From FEN-1297 sp964498065 (GTDB lineage Bacteria; Bacteroidota; Ignavibacteria; Ignavibacteriales; Ignavibacteriaceae): DNA of 35,565 nt. A model generated the notes under the pieces. That model was given only the letters and a program-made list of their open reading frames with translations. It searched no databases and was not told the origin of the DNA. This document shows, one piece after another, positions 16,312 to 23,398 of this stretch (the stretch's first letter is position 1; every line of letters starts with the position of its first letter). The stretch spans positions 1-35,565 of the forward strand of contig CAZCFZ010000040.1 in assembly GCA_964498065.1 (NCBI GenBank), written 5' to 3'. The translations under genes were made by a program, and so were the position numbers.

Positions 16312-17433
16312 ATGAAAAATTCAAAATATCATAATCTTGTAGAAAAATTATTAAATCTTGCAGATGTAAAGATTAATGGTAACCGTCCATGGGATATTCA
16401 AGTTCATGATGAGAGATTCTATAAAAGAGCAATAACTGAAGTAGAATTGGGACTTGGGGAATCTTACATGGACGGCTGGTGGGATGTTGAAAAGCTCGAT
16501 GATATGATTTATAAGATTCTGCATGCCGATCTTCAGAATAAAGTTAAAAGAAATTACAAAATAGCATTGCAGCTTGCCGGATTCTGGCTGATAAATATGC
16601 AGGCAAGACACAGAGCATTTATTATAGGCAGACGGCATTACGATCTAGGTAATGAACTGTTTAAAAATATGCTCGATAAAAGAATGAACTACAGCTGTGC
16701 CTACTGGAAGAATGCCTCAAACCTAGATGAAGCACAAGAAAACAAATTAGATTTAATTTGCAGAAAACTCTATCTGGAACCCGGAATGAAAGTTCTTGAT
16801 ATTGGCTGCGGGTGGGGAGCATTTGGTAAATTCGCTGCTGAAAAATATAATGTTGAAGTTGTAGGATTAACCGTATCAAAAGAACAAATTTCTCTTGGGA
16901 AAATATTATGCAAAGATTTACCAGTCGAATTCCGTCTTCAAGACTATCGGGAAATAAATGAAACTTTTGATCGAATTGTTTCAGTCGGCATGATTGAACA
17001 TGTCGGCTACAAAAACTACCGTGAATATTTTAAAGTAGCAGACCGTTGTTTAAAAGGTGACGGTCTTTTTTTATTGCATACAATAGGTGATATAATATCC
17101 CGCAAAAGCACTGATGCATGGACTCATAAATATATTTTTCCAAATGGAATGCTGCCGTCAATTCCACAGCTTAGCAAAGCTATAGAGGGTTTATTCGTAA
17201 TAGAAGATTGGCACAACTTCGGTGCTTATTATGATAAAACATTGTTGTCATGGTTCGAAAATTTTAACAGGAGCTGGGATTCCATAAAACAAAATTATGA
17301 TGATAGATTTTATAGAATGTGGAAATACTTTTTAGTATCGAGTGCCGGATCTTTTAGAGCAAGAATAAATCAGTTATGGCAAATAGTGTTGTCAAAAAAC
17401 GGAGTGCCGGGCGGTTACAATTCAATTAGATGA
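16312..17433 (+). CDS. cfa: cyclopropane-fatty-acyl-phospholipid synthase
   Basis: This enzyme transfers a methylene group from S-adenosylmethionine to double bonds of unsaturated acyl chains in membrane phospholipids, a late-growth or stress modification. The 373-residue length matches the E. coli enzyme (382). Visible landmarks are GESYMDGWWDVEKLDD (49-64), RRHYDLGN, the substrate/catalytic segment MNYSCAYW with Cys129, the SAM-binding motif VLDIGCGWGAFG (161-172), GMIEHVG (226-232) and the C-terminal SAGSFRARINQLWQIVLS. AGGAGACGA precedes the ATG. An SDR gene begins 16 bp after the stop, so the two are probably cotranscribed. The start follows a repeat-filled intergenic region. Confidence 0.95.
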   Translation: MKNSKYHNLVEKLLNLADVKINGNRPWDIQVHDERFYKRAITEVELGLGESYMDGWWDVEKLDDMIYKILHADLQNKVKRNYKIALQLAGFWLINMQARHRAFIIGRRHYDLGNELFKNMLDKRMNYSCAYWKNASNLDEAQENKLDLICRKLYLEPGMKVLDIGCGWGAFGKFAAEKYNVEVVGLTVSKEQISLGKILCKDLPVEFRLQDYREINETFDRIVSVGMIEHVGYKNYREYFKVADRCLKGDGLFLLHTIGDIISRKSTDAWTHKYIFPNGMLPSIPQLSKAIEGLFVIEDWHNFGAYYDKTLLSWFENFNRSWDSIKQNYDDRFYRMWKYFLVSSAGSFRARINQLWQIVLSKNGVPGGYNSIR

Positions 17434-17449
17434 GTATAAGGAAAAACTT

Positions 17450-18208
17450 ATGTCCGAAATATTAAAGAATAAAGTTGCAATAGTTACCGGCGGAGGCAGA
17501 GGAATTGGAAAGGCTATAGCAGCCGCAATAGCAAAAGAAGGTGCAGACGTTATTGTAACAGCAGCAATGCAGAAAAAGGAAATAGAAGAAACTGCTATGG
17601 AAATTAAAGGTAAAGCAATATTAACAGATATTACAAAACCAGATGAAATACAAAAATTAGTTAAAACAGTTTTAAAAGAATTCGGCAGAATAGATATTCT
17701 TGTTAATAATGCTGCCAGAGGAATGAAATTCGTTAATGAATCTTTTATGACTGAGCCAAAACCATTCTGGGAAGCTGATTCAAACAACTGGCAAATGGTT
17801 ATTAATACAAATGTAAATGGAACTTTCTTAATGACGAAAGCAGTTATTCCTCAAATGCTGAAACAAAAGTTCGGTCGAATAATAAATATTTCCATTAATC
17901 TTGAGACAATGAAACGTAAAGGATTTTCACCATACGGTCCTTCTAAAGCTGCATTAGAATCAATGAGTACAATCTGGGCGCAAGAATTGGAAGGCACAGG
18001 CATTACCTTGAATGTTTTACTTCCCGGAGGCGCTACGCTCACCGGGATGATACCCGCAAATTTTCCGGAGGATAGAAAACGTAATTTGCTCAAACCGGAA
18101 GTTATTTCCCCAGCTGCAATTTATCTTGCATCAGATGAAGCCGGCAATATTAACGGACAAAGAATTATAGCGGCTGAATGGAATAAAAAGCACAGTATTA
18201 ATAAATAA
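17450..18208 (+). CDS. short-chain dehydrogenase/reductase (SDR)
   Basis: A 252-residue classical SDR. The nucleotide-binding motif is TGGGRGIGKA (14-23), followed by the structural NNAA (a variant of NNAG). The catalytic residues are Ser in INISINLE, and Tyr plus Lys in PYGPSKAALE, with an Asn in TNVNGTF. The fold-stabilising GGA(T)LTG loop is present near the C-terminus and INGQRIIAAEW closes the domain. The C-terminal end is basic. Cofactor preference and substrate are not clear. It lies 16 bp downstream of cfa and is preceded by TAAGGA at a good distance, so it probably shares the cfa transcript; a role in lipid metabolism is plausible but unproven. Confidence 0.92.
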   Translation: MSEILKNKVAIVTGGGRGIGKAIAAAIAKEGADVIVTAAMQKKEIEETAMEIKGKAILTDITKPDEIQKLVKTVLKEFGRIDILVNNAARGMKFVNESFMTEPKPFWEADSNNWQMVINTNVNGTFLMTKAVIPQMLKQKFGRIINISINLETMKRKGFSPYGPSKAALESMSTIWAQELEGTGITLNVLLPGGATLTGMIPANFPEDRKRNLLKPEVISPAAIYLASDEAGNINGQRIIAAEWNKKHSINK

Positions 18209-18240
18209 AGACTTCTGAAAAATTATAAAATTTAAGAATT

Positions 18241-18325
18241 GTCATTCCGACCGCAGGGAGAAATCTTAATTTTTGTTAAGATTTCTCAGTCATCCGTCGA
18301 TTGACGGATTTCTTCGAAATGATTC
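18241..18325. repeat. cluster of three hairpins, dispersed GTCATTCC-type repeat
   Basis: GTCATTCCGACCGCAGGGAG begins an element containing three stems: GAGAAATCTTAA (18258-18269) pairs with TTAAGATTTCTC (18276-18287) around a 6-base loop; ATCCGTC (18292-18298) pairs with GACGGAT (18303-18309); and ATTTC (18308-18312) pairs with GAAAT (18316-18320). It lies just after the SDR gene and may end the cfa-SDR transcript. The wording resembles intergenic repeats common in this bacterial group. The rest of the 283-base gap is featureless until the next ribosome site. Confidence 0.6.
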
Positions 18326-18491
18326 ACTATAATTTTTCAAAGGCCACAAATAATTAATTACCTCTTCGGTCCATTCTTCAAACTTCCAAGATAAAACTAA
18401 ATGAAAATATTTTGTGCTATGGATTAAATTAAAAATATCACTTTTATATTATCATTTATTACATAATAAATATTTTTAATGGAGGTGTAAA

Positions 18492-19268
18492 ATGAAAATC
18501 AGGATGCCGAAGTTTATTCCATTTTTGTTATCGGTTGATGTAAAAGATAATATCCTTTGCCAAAATGTTGAATACAAAGACGGTGAAACAGCATTGGAAG
18601 GTTATTTGTGTTATGATAAATCAATAAAAAATAAAAGACCTGTTGTAATTGTAATGCATGAATGGAACGGCATCGGAGATCACGTTAAAATGCTCTGTGA
18701 AAAACTCGCACAGCTGGGTTATCTGGCCTTTGCAGCAGATATATACGGAAAAGGAGTTCGCCCTACTACTTTTGAAGAAGCAAAAAAGCAAGCAACAATT
18801 TATCGAAGTGATATTCCATTAATGCGAAGAAGAGCGAATCTTGCTTTCGAAGAAATTAAAAAGAATGAATTTGCAGACATAAAAAATATCGCTGTTATGG
18901 GATATTGTTTTGGCGGTGGTGTCGCCTTAGAATTAGCTCGAAGCGGTGTTGATTTAAAAGGAGTAGTAAGTTTTCACGGGCACCTTGATACGCCAAATCG
19001 TGATGACGCAAAAAATATAAAAGGTAAAGTTCTTATCTGCCATGGTGCTGACGACAGAGGAGTAACGCTTGATTCGGTTTTAAAATTTAACGATGAAATG
19101 AAAAATGCCGGCATCAACTACGAGATAGATATTTACGGAGGAGCTGTACATGCATTTACAAATAAGAATTCAGGTAACGATCCTTCCCGCGGAGTTGCTT
19201 ATAATAAACAAGCGGATGAGCGTTCATGGGAAAAAATGAAAGAATTTTTTAATGAGGTTTTTTCTTAA
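18492..19268 (+). CDS. dienelactone hydrolase-family protein
   Basis: A 258-residue alpha/beta hydrolase. The family landmarks are HEWNGIGDHVK (56-66) after the first strands, the nucleophile elbow VMGYCFGGGVALELA with Cys139, Asp188 in HGADDRGV and His220 in GGAVHAFTN, giving the Cys-Asp-His triad used by dienelactone hydrolases. True dienelactone hydrolases open lactone rings in chlorocatechol degradation, but most family members act on other esters and the substrate here is unknown. There is no signal peptide; the first 15 residues (MKIRMPKFIPFLLSV) are slightly longer than usual. An excellent ribosome site, GGAGGTG, precedes the ATG. It is probably monocistronic. Confidence 0.9.
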   Translation: MKIRMPKFIPFLLSVDVKDNILCQNVEYKDGETALEGYLCYDKSIKNKRPVVIVMHEWNGIGDHVKMLCEKLAQLGYLAFAADIYGKGVRPTTFEEAKKQATIYRSDIPLMRRRANLAFEEIKKNEFADIKNIAVMGYCFGGGVALELARSGVDLKGVVSFHGHLDTPNRDDAKNIKGKVLICHGADDRGVTLDSVLKFNDEMKNAGINYEIDIYGGAVHAFTNKNSGNDPSRGVAYNKQADERSWEKMKEFFNEVFS

Positions 19269-19328
19269 AAAATCAATTTATGAATTTCGAAGGACTGATA
19301 TTATTGTAACAAAAAATATAACATAAAG

Positions 19329-19348
19329 ACATAGAACTCTGAAAGAGT
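19329..19348. repeat. decayed single copy of the ACTCC-GGAGT palindrome
   Basis: ACATAGAACTCT-GAA-AGAGT matches the flank and left arm of the repeat unit at 16033-16064 (reverse strand, ACATAGAACTCC) with one change in each arm that preserves pairing. It sits between convergent genes, where it may also work as a terminator. Confidence 0.5.
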
Positions 19349-19369
19349 GAAATAAAGACTATCTGATTT

Positions 19370-20542
19370 CTAATAATCTGTTTTAATTTTTAAAAAGAAA
19401 TAAGCTGCAATTGTACCAACTAAACCGAGCAGTCCTCCGAAAAGGAAGGCTGCCGGAATATTAAAAATATCAGCAATTAATCCGAAAACAATCGGACCTA
19501 ACACCTGCCCCAAACTTATTGAAGATGTGAATGCTCCGGTAGTGGAACCCATTCCGTATACTCTTCCCCTTTCCGTTCTTATAGCTACAGCAGAAGCACG
19601 TGAAACAGAACTGAATAATCCCATGATAACCGTAAGTAGAACAAACATCAGTATACTATTATATTCTGCAAATATGCACATAGCAATTGCGCTTATCCCT
19701 CCGCCAACCAAGATAAAATTTAATTTTTGTTTGGGATACTTATCAACAGCAAGACCGAAAGGATATTGGACAATTGAACCGGATAACATATAAGCTGATA
19801 AAATTAATCCTATGTTAGTCGTACTCATTGAAACTGATTTCACTGCTAAGACAGGAAAAAAGGTATTAAATCCCCATCTGTAAAAACCTCTTGTGCTCAT
19901 GTACGTCATAATGCCAAGCATGGGCTTATCTTTAAAAACAGGTGAAAGAGATTTGAAAACAGGCGCTTCTTCTTTTTTATTCTTTTTTACAGCTAAACTT
20001 TCCGGTACAAAAAATATTATAAGCACTAAAGCCATTAACGATAAAACTGCCATAACATAAAAAGGAGTTTGTATATTAAATTGATCCGTGAGATAACCGC
20101 CTAAATAAGGTCCGGCAGCCTGCCCGGCGAAGAAAGACATGAAGAATAAATTCATATATTTTCCTTCTTTGCCTTTTGGTGTAATATCGCCAATATATGC
20201 CTGAGTAACAGGTGTTACTAAAACTGAAGAAAACCCTTGAATAATTCTAATTACAGTAAGAGTTAATGGAGAGGAAGCGAATACAAAACAAACAGAAAGT
20301 ATAATAAAAAGAATTAAACCTATTACAATTAAATTTTTTCTACCATGCTGATCCGAGAACTGTCCGATGATTGGAGCAAATATTCCTCTTGATAATGCAA
20401 ACCCGGAAAAGATAAGCCCCAATTGAATATTCGATGCATTCATACTTTTTGCATATAAAGGAAGGATGGGAGTAATTATCCCCAGGCTAAGCATCGAAAT
20501 GATAGTTGCAATAAATAGGCTTATAAAAATCTGCTTTTTCAT
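19370..20542 (-). CDS. MFS efflux-type transporter
   Basis: A 390-residue protein with about 12 hydrophobic segments and the major facilitator signature between segments 2 and 3 (GQFSDQHGRKNLIVIG). Other landmarks are RIIQGFSSVLVTPVTQAYIGD (segment 4) and GPYLGGYL (segment 5, typical of drug/proton antiporters), with a charged central loop KKNKKEEAP dividing the two halves. These motifs favour the DHA1 multidrug/tetracycline-type exporters over sugar importers, but the substrate is unknown. No clear ribosome site precedes the ATG. It is convergent with the dienelactone hydrolase gene and divergent from the patatin gene; the 233 bases upstream are AT-rich. Confidence 0.9.
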   Translation of the reverse strand: MKKQIFISLFIATIISMLSLGIITPILPLYAKSMNASNIQLGLIFSGFALSRGIFAPIIGQFSDQHGRKNLIVIGLILFIILSVCFVFASSPLTLTVIRIIQGFSSVLVTPVTQAYIGDITPKGKEGKYMNLFFMSFFAGQAAGPYLGGYLTDQFNIQTPFYVMAVLSLMALVLIIFFVPESLAVKKNKKEEAPVFKSLSPVFKDKPMLGIMTYMSTRGFYRWGFNTFFPVLAVKSVSMSTTNIGLILSAYMLSGSIVQYPFGLAVDKYPKQKLNFILVGGGISAIAMCIFAEYNSILMFVLLTVIMGLFSSVSRASAVAIRTERGRVYGMGSTTGAFTSSISLGQVLGPIVFGLIADIFNIPAAFLFGGLLGLVGTIAAYFFLKIKTDY

Positions 20543-20775
20543 ATATTTTTGAATGATATAGTGTAAAGATTAAATATCAAAGAATAGGTATTAATTTATA
20601 AGTTAAGTCACAAATTAAATAACTGAAATAAACCTTTAAACTTTTTGAAAATAAAATTATTAAAGAAAAACTAAGTATTTAAATTTAGATCAATATATAT
20701 TATAGGTGTTAATGATAAGATTTATTCTTAAGGTTTATTTGACAGGCCTAAATATATTTTTGAAAGAGATTGAAT

Positions 20776-21693
20776 ATGTCAAAATTAGGTTTAGCCCTTG
20801 GGGGAGGTGGCGCCAGGGGTTTAGCTCATATCGGCGTTCTTAAGGTTCTGGATGAAGAAGGAATTAAGGTTAGCGCTATTACCGGCTGCAGTATGGGTTC
20901 AATTGCCGGAGGGCTTTATGCTTACTTCGGCAATTCAAAAGAAGTTGAAGAATTTATTTTTAAAGCTATAAAAGATCCTAAGTTTGAACTACTAGATATA
21001 GATGCCTTAAATAAAAATACAAATCATCCGGATAAAAATTATTTTGAACAATTTATAAATTACATCGGCGAACGACTTCATGCCATAAAAGCGCTGGGAC
21101 GCCTTTCATATTTTGATAATACGGTTACAAAGGACATTTATCAAATGATCCCGGATGTAACTATTGAATCTTTAGGAATCAAATTCTCAGCTATTGCAAC
21201 CGATTTAATTTCCGGGAAAGAAATAAATTTTACACATGGAAGTTTTAGAACCGCATTAAAAGCAAGCTCGGCAATACCGGGAATTTTTCCCCCGGTAGAA
21301 TTTGAAGATAAACTTCTTGTGGATGGAAGCGCATCGGAAAGTGTGCCGGTGGGAAGAGTAAAAGAAATCGGAGCAGATAGAGTACTTGCTGTCGACGTAA
21401 CAAGAAGCCTAAATATAGTCCGTCCTACAAATAACGTTCTAGATATCCTTTATAGAACTGAAGATATTACTTCTTACCACCTGTCTCAATTAAGGCTGCA
21501 GGAAGCTGATTTGATTCTTCGTCCAAACGTGAAAAAACTTTCGTGGGCTGATTTTGATAAGGCTGAGGAAATAATTAAAGCAGGTGAGATTACGGCAAGA
21601 GAAAATATTGATAAGATTAAAAAACTTGTCAAACGGAATTCATATCTTCTTGCAATGGAACAGTACGTTAAAAAACTAAAAGAAAAAAACTAA
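20776..21693 (+). CDS. patatin-like phospholipase (RssA-type)
   Basis: A 305-residue lipid acyl hydrolase with a Ser-Asp dyad. The oxyanion motif is GGGGARGLAHIGVL (9-22), the nucleophile Ser39 is in ITGCSMGSIAGG, and Asp183 is in LVDGSASESVPV. SSAIPGIFPPVEF is typical of bacterial single-domain patatins of the RssA/YchK group. There is no signal peptide, so it is cytoplasmic or membrane-associated. I chose the ATG at 20776, with GAAAGAG 7 bases upstream, over a TTG two codons earlier. The tail is basic (VKRNSYLLAMEQYVKKLKEK). It stands alone and converges on the chitinase gene. Confidence 0.92.
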   Translation: MSKLGLALGGGGARGLAHIGVLKVLDEEGIKVSAITGCSMGSIAGGLYAYFGNSKEVEEFIFKAIKDPKFELLDIDALNKNTNHPDKNYFEQFINYIGERLHAIKALGRLSYFDNTVTKDIYQMIPDVTIESLGIKFSAIATDLISGKEINFTHGSFRTALKASSAIPGIFPPVEFEDKLLVDGSASESVPVGRVKEIGADRVLAVDVTRSLNIVRPTNNVLDILYRTEDITSYHLSQLRLQEADLILRPNVKKLSWADFDKAEEIIKAGEITARENIDKIKKLVKRNSYLLAMEQYVKKLKEKN

Positions 21694-21757
21694 CAACGAA
21701 ATACTTCGAGAAATTTTTAGCCTTTCCCGGCTTCAATTATTCAAAATTAATATTTAT

Positions 21758-23344
21758 TTATCGAGCCATGAAATATACGGGCTTAGAAATAGCTTGATTC
21801 CCGTTATTATCTGTTGCGACCACTACAATTTTATGCTTGCCTTCTTTTACATTAAACCAGGCCCAGTCAAAAGGAGCTTTAGTATCATATCCTAAATATT
21901 TATCATCACCGAAATATTCGACTTTTATTATTGTTCCATTTTTATCAATTGCGTTTGTATTTATAATAACGTTTGAACCAATAGTAAAACTGGTTTCGTT
22001 AATTGGACTTGTTATTTCAATTAATGGCTTGCTTGCACCTAAATGAGGATTATTAACTTTGATGTCGGGCATTTTTCCTGTATTCATAGTATTAATTAAA
22101 GTACCGGCAGAATCATCGCCGCTGATTTCCCAGCACATTATGCCGCCCAAATTATATGCTCCTTCATAATGTACTTTTAATGAAATTGATTTAGGATCAT
22201 CAAGTGTCCAGAATACTTTTGTTTTAGAATTATAGTACCATGGCGCCAAAGCTAAAGTGTCCCAATAATATTTATATCCCATTGATCCAAGATTCTGCAG
22301 GTTATAATAATTACCGAATCCTTCCTTAAATATTCCCGAAGAATCTTTTGCCGGCTGGTACAATCCGTGATTAGCTGAATCAACATCAACCCAGTACTTA
22401 CCGTAGAAAGCAGCGCCAGGAATAATTTTATAACTGCTGACACCCAAAGAATCGATAAAATATTTCACCGACCTATCTAAAGAGTGTTCCATTCCGTTAT
22501 CTGTAGAGTCTTGAGGAGAAGATAAAAGATTGGTATGATGTGCTGTAACCTTATTCCAGCTTCCGTGAAAATCATATGTCATCAAATTTATCCAATTTAG
22601 ATATTGCTGATCTGTCTTGATATCATAATTTTCAACATTTGGTTTATCGGCCGGAATTGCAGCTGTTAAAATTAAAGCCGGATTTATTGCATCAAACTTC
22701 TTTCTGAACAAAGCAAGTAACGCAGTCAAATTTTCCTTATCATTCTTATTATTATGAATTCCTTCTGCGCCGCCTTTAAGTGGAAATTCCCAATCAATGT
22801 CGATTCCATCAAAAATGCCTGCAGCAACTCCTTTACCGCCGGCATTATTAACTTCAGGTAAATTGCCTAAAATGTATCTGTTAATTACTTCGTCAACAAA
22901 TTTTTCTCTTAGTTCAGGTGTTAAAAGAGCATCGGAAATATATTTAGAACCTCCCCACCCGCCGATAGAAAGTAAGATTCTTAATGCTGGATGTCTGGTT
23001 TTTAATTTTTTTAATTGATTAAACTGTCCCCGCAGCGGCTGAGTTGAATCATCTGCCACTCCGTCAATACTCATTTTAGAAGTATAGACCTGCTGGTAAG
23101 CTTCATACGCATTTTTAAATTCCGGGATAATATTTCCATCGGCATCCGGTTTAGGTTCACAGAATGCATATATTAAAACAGTGACCTTATCTGCAGAACC
23201 GATTCTTTCCAAATCTTTTGCATAATAATTATGTTCAACACCCCATTCAGGATAATATGCAACAACTTCTCTAGTCTGTGCAATTGAAGCGAATTGAAAT
23301 GATAAAACTATTAACCAGAAATATTTTAAGGTTTTACTAAACAT
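21758..23344 (-). CDS. secreted GH18 chitinase with C-terminal Ig-like domain
   Basis: This glycoside hydrolase cleaves beta-1,4 bonds in chitin by substrate-assisted retention. A signal peptide (about residues 1-22, ending SIAQ) precedes the GH18 barrel: VVAYYPEWG, LLSIGGWGGS, and the catalytic signature FDGIDIDWEFP with Asp179, Asp182, Asp184 and the acid Glu186. INLMTYDFHGSW and GGIMCWEISGDD complete the barrel. An Ig-like domain follows (about 440-525, ITSPINETSFTIGSNVIIN to the end) that may position substrate. No type IX tail is seen, so it may stay periplasmic or use another route. The ATG at 23344 puts the leader in place; extending to 23383 needs a TTG. It follows the GH94 gene by about 55 bp in the same operon. 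Confidence 0.94.
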   Translation of the reverse strand: MFSKTLKYFWLIVLSFQFASIAQTREVVAYYPEWGVEHNYYAKDLERIGSADKVTVLIYAFCEPKPDADGNIIPEFKNAYEAYQQVYTSKMSIDGVADDSTQPLRGQFNQLKKLKTRHPALRILLSIGGWGGSKYISDALLTPELREKFVDEVINRYILGNLPEVNNAGGKGVAAGIFDGIDIDWEFPLKGGAEGIHNNKNDKENLTALLALFRKKFDAINPALILTAAIPADKPNVENYDIKTDQQYLNWINLMTYDFHGSWNKVTAHHTNLLSSPQDSTDNGMEHSLDRSVKYFIDSLGVSSYKIIPGAAFYGKYWVDVDSANHGLYQPAKDSSGIFKEGFGNYYNLQNLGSMGYKYYWDTLALAPWYYNSKTKVFWTLDDPKSISLKVHYEGAYNLGGIMCWEISGDDSAGTLINTMNTGKMPDIKVNNPHLGASKPLIEITSPINETSFTIGSNVIINTNAIDKNGTIIKVEYFGDDKYLGYDTKAPFDWAWFNVKEGKHKIVVVATDNNGNQAISKPVYFMAR

Positions 23345-23398
23345 AATTTTCCACTCACATTGAGAGTAATTTTTTGGATTCAAATATAATAGTTTTTA

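Noticed and set aside
17422..17787. A 121-codon minus-strand frame opposite the SDR gene
   Set aside because: Antisense shadow; its hydrophobic look comes from complementing Lys/Glu/Ala-rich codons.
14383..18208. One operon of radical SAM, cfa and SDR
   Set aside because: A 651-base repeat-filled gap separates the radical SAM gene from cfa; only cfa and the SDR are close enough to be cotranscribed.
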